64,000 nt of DNA from UBA7398 sp964567545. Its GTDB lineage: Bacteria; Actinomycetota; Actinomycetes; Nanopelagicales; Nanopelagicaceae. The stretch lies in NCBI GenBank assembly GCA_964567545.1, contig CAZMNB010000002.1, positions 3,682 to 67,681 of the forward strand, given 5' to 3'. The position numbers were made by a program, and so were the translations under genes. Below the pieces are notes generated by a model. The model had not been told where the DNA came from and searched no databases. It saw only the letters and a program-made list of their open reading frames with translations. Within the stretch, counting starts at the first letter, position 1, and each line of letters opens with the position of its first letter. Positions 33,397-42,919 of this stretch are shown in pieces.

Positions 33397-34874
33397 TTTT
33401 TAATTGGGAACGTTACGACCGCTTCCGTTCCATGTGTAAGTCTATTAAATTCAATACTCCCATTTAACTCATTAATGGTTAGCGTTTGCACGATTTGTAA
33501 CCCTAGATTTGCTTCCTGTTCTGGTGTAAAACTTTCGGAAAGTCCACTGCCATCATCTATTACAAAAACTTTACAGAGACTTTCGCTTCGCTCTACTCGT
33601 AATTCAAGTTTATTCCCAATCGTGGCTAATCCATGCTCAAGTGCGTTATGAATTAATTCCGTTAATACTAGAGCTAACGGTGTGGCTACGATTGCCGGAA
33701 ACCCGCCGAAGTTACCGCTACGCTCAATCGAAATTTCATTGGTGCGAGTACTTAGCTCAACTGCATTAGCCATTATTCGATCCATGACTTCATCAAAAGC
33801 CACAGTTTCTTGACCGCTGGCGGATAGTGTTTCGTGCACTATTGCAATTGATGCAACTCTTCGTACCGCTTCTTCTAGAGCCGCACTCGCTTTCGGGTCA
33901 TCAATACGTCTCGATTGCAATCGAAGCAATGCAGATACTGTTTGCAAATTGTTCTTAACTCGATGATGAATTTCACGAATTGTTGCATCTTTTGATAACA
34001 GCGCTCGATCTCTTCTACGTAACTCAGTTACGTTGTGGGCTAGCACAATTGCACCGATTCGATCATTCGCTTGCGTTAACGGAATTGAGAGTAGGTCAAT
34101 AGTGCCGGTATCGCAATCAAATTCTTCGCGGCGTAGAGTTTTTCCACTCATGACGGCTCGCCAATTCTCTTCTCGTGGAATATGACTCACGCTGGCACTT
34201 TGCAGCGAATCCAATACTTCTCCAAAGTTATGTCCCTCTAAATCGCTTGGCCAACCGACTCTATTAAGTGCAGATCTTGCATTTGGGCTAGCAAAAATTA
34301 CCACGCCATTCACATCTAATCTAATGAGACCATCGCCAACTCGCGGCGCTGACTGCGCTAAATAAACGCTCTCCTTTATTGGGAAGTTTCCTTCGGAAAC
34401 CATTTTGTAAATCTTGTGCGCAATTTCGCGATAATTCAATTCTAACTTTGAAGGTGTCCGCATCGTTTCAACGTTTCTATGGCGTGAAATTACCGCAATA
34501 AAATTGCCTTCGAAAAATACTGGGACGGTCTCCTCTTTAACGATAATCTCGCCCACTTCTTCTGGTTCAGTGTCGCGAATTATTTCGCCATTAGAAAGTG
34601 CTTGATCGATTCGAGGTTTACTACCCCAAAGAATTTCATTGCCGATTACATTCTGACTAAAAACTGTTGCGGCAGTAGTCGGGCGTATGTGAGCAAGAGC
34701 TATATGTCCTTCTGGCCAAGATTTGTAATCTTTACGCCGAGGTGCCCAGAGTATTAAATCTGCAAAGGAAAGATCGGCAAGTAATTGCCATTCAGCAACA
34801 AGTTCAGATAACCGAGAAATGTCAGATTCACTTAAAGCAGTGCGTTGAGTGAGCGCAGTACTGAAGGTTTGCAT
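33393..34874 (-). CDS. pdtaS: PdtaS-type sensor histidine kinase
   Basis: 493-residue soluble histidine kinase. An N-terminal GAF-like domain (about 1-150) and a PAS domain (about 170-290) precede a HisKA_2 dimerisation helix whose phospho-acceptor His is in REIHHRVKNNLQTVS near residue 306, and an HATPase domain (HNALEHGL, DDGSG). Mycobacterial PdtaS acts with PdtaR, an antitermination regulator, and senses nucleotides, metals or NO. No PdtaR gene is adjacent. There are no membrane segments. Confidence 0.92.
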   Translation of the reverse strand: MQTFSTALTQRTALSESDISRLSELVAEWQLLADLSFADLILWAPRRKDYKSWPEGHIALAHIRPTTAATVFSQNVIGNEILWGSKPRIDQALSNGEIIRDTEPEEVGEIIVKEETVPVFFEGNFIAVISRHRNVETMRTPSKLELNYREIAHKIYKMVSEGNFPIKESVYLAQSAPRVGDGLIRLDVNGVVIFASPNARSALNRVGWPSDLEGHNFGEVLDSLQSASVSHIPREENWRAVMSGKTLRREEFDCDTGTIDLLSIPLTQANDRIGAIVLAHNVTELRRRDRALLSKDATIREIHHRVKNNLQTVSALLRLQSRRIDDPKASAALEEAVRRVASIAIVHETLSASGQETVAFDEVMDRIMANAVELSTRTNEISIERSGNFGGFPAIVATPLALVLTELIHNALEHGLATIGNKLELRVERSESLCKVFVIDDGSGLSESFTPEQEANLGLQIVQTLTINELNGSIEFNRLTHGTEAVVTFPIKN

Positions 34875-34883
34875 AGGGAAATC

Positions 34884-35963
34884 TTAGCGAGAAGTTAGCA
34901 CCTCAAGTTTCTCGATTCGCGCCAATAACTCAATAAAGGACTTTCGAATAGCGCTTCGTGGGGCTACATCAGAAATTGGTGAGCAATTTGTTTGCGCACG
35001 ATCAAAAGCTGAATAATCACTTGAAATGACAAGTCCAGAACCAGGAGGCACTAGAGCTTCAAATCTTCGCTCAATTGCACGATGTCGCCGTGAGGTTCCA
35101 GATTTGTTTAGAATATAAAAAATCGCAATTTTCTTTGGTAAATCGCAGCTTCTATCAATAAACCTTTCCAAGGCCCGCATTGAAAATTCTTCGGATTTTG
35201 CAACGTAAATAATCGTGCTAATTTTTTCAAACCATTGGGCAAATTCCTGTGCAGATTTACGTCGATCAATTATGGCATCCGCAATTTTTGGCATGACACC
35301 TAAATCAATATAGATTTTTGCGCCGAGATCGATAAGATTCTGAAATCTATCCTCACTAGCACTCAAGTCGGTGAAGAGAATTAAGTTTTCCGTTATCTGA
35401 AATTCTTTTCGTAAACCTTCGTCTGATTGTCCAAGCAACAACGCTAGAGTAGGAGCAACATTATCCGCATCAATAATCGCCGTCTTATTATGTGTTGCAG
35501 ATTCCGCCGCAAGGTTTAGCGCAATGGATGTTCGCCCCGGCGCACCAGCTGTCCCAATTACTCCTACAAGGGATCGATACCTAGGTGCGCTAGTAAGGGG
35601 TCCAATCGAGTTTGCATGGAGCAGCGGATTCCGAAGCGCCCGAGCTATCAACTCACTTAATGAATTTAAATCTAAACTCTTTAAATCCTCGGCAAGTTGC
35701 ACGATAGAAGTTTCCGAATTATTCCAATCGGCAAAGTTGACCGCATTAATTCCTGGTAAATCTCGATGGTAGATGACAATCCACCTTGCGTTGCCTAAAG
35801 TTCTATTCTTTAGAAAATTCAATAAATCTTCACCGGAAATGGCTCGAAAAATAATATTCTTTCCCGATTCAAATAGCGATCGCGCGACAAAAGATTCAAC
35901 CTCTGGATTAGCGATTCCAGTGATTACATTAACTTCTGATCGCAAACTCTCTGAATCAGCCAT
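34884..35963 (-). CDS. CpaE/MinD-like ATPase with atypical P-loop
   Basis: 359-residue protein. Residues 1-130 form a receiver-like or adaptor domain. A ParA/MinD fold starts near 133 with VGVIGTAGAPGRTSIALNLA. The usual deviant Walker A Lys is replaced (GAPGRTS has Arg where Lys is expected). IIDADNVAPTLALLLG follows as Walker A-prime. The arrangement resembles CpaE of Flp-pilus systems, but no other pilus genes lie nearby. It overlaps the SAF-domain gene by 8 bases and follows it in one transcript. The role is probably localisation or secretion-related. Confidence 0.72.
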   Translation of the reverse strand: MADSESLRSEVNVITGIANPEVESFVARSLFESGKNIIFRAISGEDLLNFLKNRTLGNARWIVIYHRDLPGINAVNFADWNNSETSIVQLAEDLKSLDLNSLSELIARALRNPLLHANSIGPLTSAPRYRSLVGVIGTAGAPGRTSIALNLAAESATHNKTAIIDADNVAPTLALLLGQSDEGLRKEFQITENLILFTDLSASEDRFQNLIDLGAKIYIDLGVMPKIADAIIDRRKSAQEFAQWFEKISTIIYVAKSEEFSMRALERFIDRSCDLPKKIAIFYILNKSGTSRRHRAIERRFEALVPPGSGLVISSDYSAFDRAQTNCSPISDVAPRSAIRKSFIELLARIEKLEVLTSR

Positions 35964-36579
35964 GTTTTACCAAGACCATCCGATGTCGTGGTAATTGCGC
36001 TAAAACTGAAATAACTCCGGAATTGGGTAGGGAAAGAACTACACCAACGCCACCGCCTAAATCTCTAGATTTTTGATCAACTGAAATAACCGATATTTCA
36101 GCTGCAATCAAGCGAGTAGTGTCAATTTGCCCAGAGCTTTCTGTTAAATCATTAGGAAGTGCATAAACATCCACAATTGATCCGCTAACTAAATCTGCCG
36201 GCAGATCATTTTTCGATACTTCAATTGGAGTATCTCGAGCGTCGATTCCATACGGAGCGCTAGTGAGCGATGCTGCAGGAATAAGTTCGTGCGCGCCAAT
36301 TTTGCGGAGCACCACCGTTCCAAGGAGATCGGCATTTACCGACAAATAACTTTTTGAATTTTCGGGCAACATAACTCGGATTGGGCGTAAATCCGTTTGG
36401 GCAATGACATCGCCGGGAGCTAATTCACCATAACTTCCCCAGACTAAAACGGTCCGATTTGACTCCCGATTAATTAGAGCAGCAGCAATAAATGAAAGAA
36501 GAATCATCAAAATTCCGATTATGGTGCGGGAGTTACTCTTAATTTTCCTACTTGTGATGAGGTTATCTAGTTTTTTCAT
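35956..36579 (-). CDS. SAF-domain, CpaB-like membrane-anchored protein
   Basis: 207-residue protein with a basic N-terminus, one membrane segment (residues about 19-38) and an SAF domain (about 50-110; PGDVIAQTDLRPIRVMLP) as in CpaB/RcpC and FlgA. The C-terminal part outside the membrane ends with a hydrophobic beta-rich region. It is paired with the CpaE-like ATPase through an 8-base overlap. Together they look like a reduced module derived from a pilus-assembly system. Confidence 0.75.
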   Translation of the reverse strand: MKKLDNLITSRKIKSNSRTIIGILMILLSFIAAALINRESNRTVLVWGSYGELAPGDVIAQTDLRPIRVMLPENSKSYLSVNADLLGTVVLRKIGAHELIPAASLTSAPYGIDARDTPIEVSKNDLPADLVSGSIVDVYALPNDLTESSGQIDTTRLIAAEISVISVDQKSRDLGGGVGVVLSLPNSGVISVLAQLPRHRMVLVKHG

Positions 36580-36699
36580 GAACGATAAATAACGGAAAAT
36601 TAACCACGCTATTAAAGTTATCCACAGTCATACTTTCGGGTGAGATAGCCTCAACTTTTTCTACATTGGCTTACCGTAGTTTCCGATAATGATTCAACC

Positions 36700-37227
36700 A
36701 TGACAAATCTTGATACCAATGAAATACATTTCCATGAAGTTGAACTTTCTGAGACAAGTTTCAACTTTGACTCCGACCTTTGGTCACACCCGATGCTCGC
36801 GCTATTTGCACCTCCACCAGAACCTCTTACAATTCCAAAGAGCCATAAACTTTATTTAGTACCAACCACATTCGGTGATGAATTCGATCCAGATTTTGCG
36901 CCACAGCCAAGTTCGTTAGCTGAACTTCCCGATATAGAACCATGGTTGAAAAGATTTGTAGTGAGTTTATTGGAAATATGGATTGGGCAACGTGCCCCGC
37001 AACAACTTTCCCGCTGGTGTCATCGAGCAATTTATCAAGAACTTATTAGAAAAATCGGGTCTATAAATACTTTGCCTAAAGTGCGAAATATTTATCGCTG
37101 CCAACCGATTGAAGGTGTTGAAGAAGTTACCGTAACCCTAAGATTTGGAGATCGAATTAGGTCTTTAGTGATTAGATTTGAGGGTGTAGATAAGCGTTGG
37201 TTATGTACTGAATTATTCTTAATCTAA
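36700..37227 (+). CDS. DUF6459 (Rv3231c-like) protein
   Basis: 175-residue protein found next to secA in many actinobacteria. The C-terminal half carries the family pattern: FVVSLLEIWIGQRAPQQLSR, then VRNIYRCQPIEGVEEVTV, then RFEGVDKRWLCTELFLI. No signal peptide or membrane segment is seen. GATAAT lies 9 bases before the ATG. It ends 2 bases before the secA stop. Function unknown. Confidence 0.78.
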   Translation: MTNLDTNEIHFHEVELSETSFNFDSDLWSHPMLALFAPPPEPLTIPKSHKLYLVPTTFGDEFDPDFAPQPSSLAELPDIEPWLKRFVVSLLEIWIGQRAPQQLSRWCHRAIYQELIRKIGSINTLPKVRNIYRCQPIEGVEEVTVTLRFGDRIRSLVIRFEGVDKRWLCTELFLI

Positions 37228-37229
37228 AA

Positions 37230-39899
37230 TTAATTAGGCACTCCGTGGCAACGTTTATATTTTTTCCCGGAACCGCAAGGACACGGTGAGTTTCTTGAAA
37301 CACCAGTATCTCGACTTACAGATCCAGATTCACTTGGAGCGGTGTATTTCAATTCTTGAGTTGGTTTATTGCTTTGCAGCCCTTTGGCTTCGACACCATC
37401 AGATTCAACGCTAACTTCCACATTAAACAAAAATCCGACCATCTCCTCTTTAATGGATTCCATCATCGCGGCAAATAATTCATATCCTTCTTTTTGATAT
37501 TCAACAAGCGGATCGCGTTGAGCCATCGCACGTAAGCCGATACCTTCTTGCAAGTAATCCATTTCGTACAAGTGTTCCCGCCATTTTCGATCCAATACCG
37601 AAAGCAAAACTTTACGTTCTAATTCCCGCATTACTTCTGCAGTTATATTAGTTTCACGATTAGAATATTGAACTCTTGAGTCTTCCAACACTTTAGTTAG
37701 TAAATATTCATTGTCGATTCCAGCTCGACCACCGATTTCCGCTTCTACATCAGCGACTGTAAAGGAAATTGGGTAAAGCGATTTTAGCGCAGTCCACAAA
37801 GTATCCAAGTCCCAATCTTCAGGGAAGCCTTCGCCTGTAGCGGAATTTATATATGCGGAAATAGTGTCATCTATAAAACCAGCAACTTGTTCGCTGATAT
37901 CTGCACCTTCTAAAACTTCACGGCGCTCCCCATATACAACTTCACGTTGTCGGTTCATAACATCGTCATACTTCAGGACATTTTTACGCATTTCAAAGTT
38001 TTGTGATTCAACTTGAGTTTGCGCAGATCGAATTGCGTTTGAGACCATCTTGGATTCAATCGGTTGATCTTCAGGAATTCCGGCAGCAGTCAAGAATCGC
38101 TCCACCATTGCAGAATTGAATCGACGCATTAATTCATCTTGTAACGAAAGATAAAATCGAGATTCACCAGGATCGCCTTGTCGGCCGGAACGACCACGCA
38201 ATTGATTATCGATTCGACGAGATTCATGGCGCTCTGTTCCCAGAACATATAGCCCACCTAATGCGACAACTTCTTCATGCTCTTTGGCAACTGCAGCTTT
38301 CTGTTTTGCAATTTCATCTGGCCATAAACTTTCATATTGTTCGGCGTTATCTACCGGCGAAATACCTTGACGTTGTAATTCAAAATCTGCCATAAATTCT
38401 GGATTTCCACCAAGCATGATGTCAGTTCCGCGTCCAGCCATATTTGTTGCGACCGTTACCGCACCAAGAGTTCCGGCGCGGGCTATTACAGCGGCTTCAC
38501 GTTCGTGCTGCTTCGCATTTAAAACTTCGTGCGGAATTCCTTTTCTACGGAGCGTTTGCGAAAGTACTTCAGATTTTTCAACACTTACAGTGCCAACTAA
38601 TACTGGTTGTCCTTTTCGATGCCGTTCAACTATATCAATTGCAACTGCTTCAAATTTTGCATCTTCGGTTTTGTAAACTAAATCTGCTTGATCGATACGT
38701 TGCATATCTCGATTTGTTGGAATTGGAATGACACCAAGCTTGTAAATTTGCATGAATTCAGAAGCTTCAGTCATCGCCGTACCGGTCATTCCGGAAATTT
38801 TCTCGTAGAGTCGGAAATAATTTTGCAAAGTAATTGTGGCTAACGTCTGGTTCTCATCCTTAATTTCAACTTTCTCTTTTGCTTCTAGCGCTTGATGCAA
38901 ACCTTCACTGTAGCGGCGGCCAGAGAGCATTCGACCAGTATGCTCATCAACAATAAGTAATTCACCGCTCATTACAACGTAATCTTTGTCTCGCTTGAAA
39001 AGCTCTTTTGCACGGATTGCGTTATTTAAGTAACCAATCATGGGAGTGTTTACTGATTCATATAAATTTGCAATCCCTAAAAACTCTTCCACTTTAGTGA
39101 CACCTGCGTCCAAAATTCCGACAGTTCTTTTCTTTTCATCTACTTCATAGTGTGTATCGCGGGTTAGTCGCGCAACTATGTTTGCAAATTCAACGTACCA
39201 TTTTGTAGCTTTATCAGCAGGACCGGAGATGATTAATGGAGTTCGAGCTTCGTCAATAAGAATCGAGTCCACTTCATCGACGATCGCATAATTATGATTC
39301 CGTTGTACGCAATCTTCTAAAGACCAAGCCATATTGTCTCGTAAATAATCAAATCCAAATTCATTATTTGTACCGTAAGTTATATCCGCAGCGTATTGTT
39401 CTCGGCGTTCGCTCGGGGACATAGATGCAAGAATTACGCCAACTTTTAAACCTAGAAAACGATGGATTCGCCCCATCCATTCGCTATCGCGTTCAGCGAG
39501 ATAATCATTTGTCGTCACAACATGTACGCCGTTCCCGGGTAGCGCATTCAAATATGCAGGCAAGGTTGCGACTAAAGTCTTTCCTTCGCCAGTCCGCATC
39601 TCTGCAATATTCCCGCTATGAAGTGCAGCGCCGCCCATAATCTGAACGTCGTAATGACGTTGTCCCAATGTTCGTTTTGCGGCCTCGCGAACCACAGCAA
39701 AGGCTTCCGGGAGTAATTCATCTAACGTTTCACCAGCAGTTAATCGGGTACGAAATTCATCGGTCTTGGCACGTAATTGATCATCAGTAAGCAATGCGAT
39801 TACAGATTCTTCACTATTAACTTCAATCGCTATTTTTTGCAGTCGCTTGAGGGTGCGACCTTCGCCCGCGCGGAGAATTCTGTCGAGTATCGCAACCAT
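37230..39899 (-). CDS. secA: Preprotein translocase ATPase SecA
   Basis: SecA drives export through SecYEG. The start is the ATG at 39897-39899 (889 residues), preceded by TACCAT at 6 bases. It shows Walker A MRTGEGKTLVA (101-111), DEVDSILIDEARTPLI near residue 208, ATNMAGRGTDIMLGGNPE, and the C-terminal zinc motif CPCGSGKKYKRCHG. A start 18 codons further upstream (39953) would lie inside comF and is rejected. It matches SecA1, the housekeeping form. Confidence 0.97.
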   Translation of the reverse strand: MVAILDRILRAGEGRTLKRLQKIAIEVNSEESVIALLTDDQLRAKTDEFRTRLTAGETLDELLPEAFAVVREAAKRTLGQRHYDVQIMGGAALHSGNIAEMRTGEGKTLVATLPAYLNALPGNGVHVVTTNDYLAERDSEWMGRIHRFLGLKVGVILASMSPSERREQYAADITYGTNNEFGFDYLRDNMAWSLEDCVQRNHNYAIVDEVDSILIDEARTPLIISGPADKATKWYVEFANIVARLTRDTHYEVDEKKRTVGILDAGVTKVEEFLGIANLYESVNTPMIGYLNNAIRAKELFKRDKDYVVMSGELLIVDEHTGRMLSGRRYSEGLHQALEAKEKVEIKDENQTLATITLQNYFRLYEKISGMTGTAMTEASEFMQIYKLGVIPIPTNRDMQRIDQADLVYKTEDAKFEAVAIDIVERHRKGQPVLVGTVSVEKSEVLSQTLRRKGIPHEVLNAKQHEREAAVIARAGTLGAVTVATNMAGRGTDIMLGGNPEFMADFELQRQGISPVDNAEQYESLWPDEIAKQKAAVAKEHEEVVALGGLYVLGTERHESRRIDNQLRGRSGRQGDPGESRFYLSLQDELMRRFNSAMVERFLTAAGIPEDQPIESKMVSNAIRSAQTQVESQNFEMRKNVLKYDDVMNRQREVVYGERREVLEGADISEQVAGFIDDTISAYINSATGEGFPEDWDLDTLWTALKSLYPISFTVADVEAEIGGRAGIDNEYLLTKVLEDSRVQYSNRETNITAEVMRELERKVLLSVLDRKWREHLYEMDYLQEGIGLRAMAQRDPLVEYQKEGYELFAAMMESIKEEMVGFLFNVEVSVESDGVEAKGLQSNKPTQELKYTAPSESGSVSRDTGVSRNSPCPCGSGKKYKRCHGVPN

Positions 39900-39903
39900 T
39901 GGG

Positions 39904-40599
39904 CTATGGTATTCGCATTTGGTGCCGCGATGCACACGCAGCAATCGCACCAATTACTGTGATTTTGCTGGCTTCTAGCGCAGAAATCGCCGATTTCAGG
40001 GTTGCACCGCTGGTTATTACATCATCGACTAGTAGAACATTGATAGGTAGATTTTTATATTTGGCGATCACTCGTTCATCTACAAAAATAGCGGAATTCA
40101 TATTTTGTTCTCGCTCTAGCGCGCTCAACCCAGATTGATCCCTAACATGAGATTTTTGAATCAACATTGGAGCAATGGGTTCCGTCAAAAATTTTATAAC
40201 TGAAATATCGGGAGTTTTCAAAAAATCATGAACTAGATTAAATAAATAATCGCCTCCTCGCCTGCGGTTTGCGGCTCGAGCAGAAGGAATTGAAATTAGA
40301 ATCGTGGATCTTGGAATTGTTTCAATTCGCGCCAATTGTTTAAGCGCCGCTCCTAAGCCAATTAGAATGCACTCTCGGGCAGTTTTTAGATTATCTTCTT
40401 TTGCAGATAAAACAATACTTGCAACACGTTCATCGTAGGGTATTGCCGCGGACACTTTACGATTTAGAATTAAAAAATCTCGATAAGAATTCTGCCATCT
40501 AAATTTGCATCTTGAGCAAAGCGAAATATCTGGCTTGTCGCACATTAAACAGTATCTTGGATAAACTAGGGTTTTAACTGAATTAAGAAAACTTTGCAT
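39904..40599 (-). CDS. comF: ComF-family phosphoribosyltransferase
   Basis: 231-residue protein with an N-terminal zinc-ribbon (CLMC near residue 17, CSRC near 28) and a C-terminal PRTase domain with the PRPP loop VLLVDDVITSGATL near 190. ComF proteins are needed for DNA uptake in competent bacteria; the reaction is not firmly known. It lies next to secA as in other actinobacteria, but hpf, which is usually between them, is absent. GATAGT, in an extended -10 context, ends 6 bases before the ATG. Confidence 0.88.
   Translation of the reverse strand: MQSFLNSVKTLVYPRYCLMCDKPDISLCSRCKFRWQNSYRDFLILNRKVSAAIPYDERVASIVLSAKEDNLKTARECILIGLGAALKQLARIETIPRSTILISIPSARAANRRRGGDYLFNLVHDFLKTPDISVIKFLTEPIAPMLIQKSHVRDQSGLSALEREQNMNSAIFVDERVIAKYKNLPINVLLVDDVITSGATLKSAISALEASKITVIGAIAACASRHQMRIP
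39906..39911 (-). promoter_or_regulatory. -10 box of a leaderless start (secA)
   Basis: TACCAT on the minus strand ends 6 bases before the secA ATG, and there is no Shine-Dalgarno sequence. It overlaps the end of comF. Confidence 0.45.
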
Positions 40600-40673
40600 T
40601 CATTTACTATCTCAGAAAAGAACTATGGTTAATTTCTAGGTAAACAAATTATGAACTAATCTAACTTTGTGGA

Positions 40674-42224
40674 TTAAATGGCAGCTTCAATAACCGCTAT
40701 CGGTTCCGAATCAATCCTGCCACCTCTCTTGCGCGGTAATGTAAGAACAAATTGCGCACCTTCGCCCAATTTTCCCCAAGCTTTGAGTGTTCCATTATGA
40801 AGATGAGTATCTTCTTGAGCGATAGAGAGTCCTAACCCGGTTCCGCCACGTATCCGTGCTCGGGACGGATCAGCTCGCCAAAATCTCTCAAAAACGCGAG
40901 AAACTTGCGATGGTTCAAGCCCAATTCCGTAATCACGAATACTAATTGAGAGTGCAGAATCATTTGATTTGATGACCACATCTACTGGCTTTTCATTAGC
41001 GTGGTCAATCGCATTTGTTAGTAAATTCCGCAGAATCCGCTCAATTCTGCGTGCGTCTACTTCAATTAATGAATTCGATAAATCTTTTTGTAAATTTACG
41101 ATTACATTCTTCTCTACTGAAATCAGCGCTAAATCCGAGATACAGCGAGAAACCATTTCGTTAATATCAATTTCACTAATTTCCATTGCAGCCTCAATTG
41201 CGTCAAATCGACTAACTTCTAATAAATCAGCTAGCAAGAGCTCGAATCGGTCGATTTGGGATTGCAATAATTCGGCGCTCCTGGAGATATTGGGTTCGAA
41301 TTTTTCTCGGTATGCATAAATTAAATCAGAGGCCATTCGAATAGTTGTAAGCGGAGTTCTCAATTCATGCGATACATCTGATACAAACCGTTGTTGAACT
41401 CTAGATAAATTTTCTAACTGCTTAATCTGTTGCTCGATTGATGCTGCCATGGCGTTAAACGAAATTCCTAATCGAGATATCTCATTTTTTCCGATTACTG
41501 TCATTCTTCTATTTAGTTCACCTGCCGTAAATTCTTCAGCTATCTTTGCGGCAGACCTCACTGGTGAGATAACTTGCCGAATAACTAACCAAGTGATACC
41601 GATAATTAAAATGAGTAAAGCAAAGCCAGCAAATAGCAAATAACGCTTTACTAATTCGAGAGTTTTAGTTTGACTTTCGAAGCTAAATAGAAAGTAAATA
41701 TCATATGGTCCGACGCGTGGGATACTTATCTTGTCACCTACAACAATTCCTGGAACCTCATTTCCATCTACATATTGAATTGTTGAAAGTGCCCAAAGCG
41801 GTTCGCTACTATTTAAAAGTCGATCCCGTAGTTCCAATGGAATTGATTCATAGGAGACGCGATTGGAAACTGTGTCGATTGGCACAGCAGGGTCCAGATT
41901 TTTTGCCGATCGAATTAAAATCACTTCTCGGCCTGTGTCGGTAGCTCTTATGGATTTCTTGGCATTTACTACTTCTTGAGCAATTTTTTTCAAGGCAGTG
42001 TCTGTGCTGCCACCACTGGTAAACCTAAATTGAGCAGAATAAACAGCTAGCGTAGATTCTGAGAGTGAAGATTTAATTTTTTCATTTACTACTCCAGCAG
42101 ATATTAGATGAAAAAGTGTTGTGCCTACGATCCATAAAACAAGCGCGGTCAAAACCAGAGTTGTGCTCAAAACTCGTAACGTTAATGAACTTCTAAAACC
42201 TTTTAGAATATTGATTTGGCGCAC
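40674..42224 (-). CDS. mtrB: MtrB sensor histidine kinase
   Basis: 516-residue membrane kinase of the MtrAB system, which links cell division and cell-wall homeostasis in actinobacteria. A first membrane helix (about 15-38), an extracytoplasmic sensor domain (about 39-190), a second helix (about 195-215), HAMP, the HisKA motif DVSHELRTPLTTIR near 290, and an HATPase with GGTGLGLSIAQED follow in order. The GTG start is 2 bases after the mtrA stop. The lpqB gene that usually follows is missing. Confidence 0.93.
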   Translation of the reverse strand: MRQINILKGFRSSLTLRVLSTTLVLTALVLWIVGTTLFHLISAGVVNEKIKSSLSESTLAVYSAQFRFTSGGSTDTALKKIAQEVVNAKKSIRATDTGREVILIRSAKNLDPAVPIDTVSNRVSYESIPLELRDRLLNSSEPLWALSTIQYVDGNEVPGIVVGDKISIPRVGPYDIYFLFSFESQTKTLELVKRYLLFAGFALLILIIGITWLVIRQVISPVRSAAKIAEEFTAGELNRRMTVIGKNEISRLGISFNAMAASIEQQIKQLENLSRVQQRFVSDVSHELRTPLTTIRMASDLIYAYREKFEPNISRSAELLQSQIDRFELLLADLLEVSRFDAIEAAMEISEIDINEMVSRCISDLALISVEKNVIVNLQKDLSNSLIEVDARRIERILRNLLTNAIDHANEKPVDVVIKSNDSALSISIRDYGIGLEPSQVSRVFERFWRADPSRARIRGGTGLGLSIAQEDTHLHNGTLKAWGKLGEGAQFVLTLPRKRGGRIDSEPIAVIEAAI

Positions 42225-42226
42225 AG

Positions 42227-42919
42227 TTAGTGGCCTCGAGATCCAGAAGCTCCTGCTTTGTAACCAATGCCACGAACGGTAGTTATGATGGTTGGATTTT
42301 CTGAATCGTGCTCAACTTTTGCGCGCAATCTTTGAATGTGAACATTTACTAATCGAGTATCAGTTGAATGACGATAACCCCAAACTTCACTCAATAGCGC
42401 TTCTCTAGTGAAAACACGTCCGGGCTCTTTAGCAAGGGCAACTAATAGATCAAACTCTAATCTAGTTAATGGAATCTCTTTTCCACCACGTGTAATCGTA
42501 TGTTCTAATACATCGATAGCAATATCGGCTAACGATAAATTCCCAGATAGCTCGCCGGACGTTCTACGTAATCGAGTGCGGATGCGTGCCACTAGTTCTG
42601 AAGGTTTAAAAGGTTTAACCATATAGTCATCTGCGCCAGCTTCTAGTCCAAGCACAACATCATGCGTATCGCCCTTGGCGGTAAGCATCACGATTGGAAC
42701 TCTTACCGAGAATTCTCTGATTTGGCGACAAACTTCGATTCCATCTAATCCAGGAAGCATGACATCGAGCAATACTAAATCTGGTGGATTATTTCGAAAA
42801 ACATCCATGACTTCATCGCCACGACTTACTAAATCAACTTCAATGCCTGCGCCGTTTAATACGATTCCCAACATTTCGGCAAGGTCTTGATCATCATCAA
42901 CGACCAATACCGATGTCAT
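42227..42919 (-). CDS. mtrA: MtrA response regulator
   Basis: 230-residue OmpR/PhoB-type regulator. The acidic pocket is VVDDDQ at residues 6-11, the phospho-acceptor is D52 in LVLLDVMLPGLDG, and the switch Lys is in MVKPFKPSEL. A winged helix with VNVHIQRLRAKVE and TVRGIGYKAG binds DNA. It abuts the ahcY stop with no gap and leads into mtrB. Confidence 0.96.
   Translation of the reverse strand: MTSVLVVDDDQDLAEMLGIVLNGAGIEVDLVSRGDEVMDVFRNNPPDLVLLDVMLPGLDGIEVCRQIREFSVRVPIVMLTAKGDTHDVVLGLEAGADDYMVKPFKPSELVARIRTRLRRTSGELSGNLSLADIAIDVLEHTITRGGKEIPLTRLEFDLLVALAKEPGRVFTREALLSEVWGYRHSTDTRLVNVHIQRLRAKVEHDSENPTIITTVRGIGYKAGASGSRGH

Noticed and set aside
34884..35963. Calling it a chromosome-partition ParA
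   Set aside because: No parB or parS is nearby, the P-loop Lys is missing, and it pairs with a SAF/CpaB-like gene.
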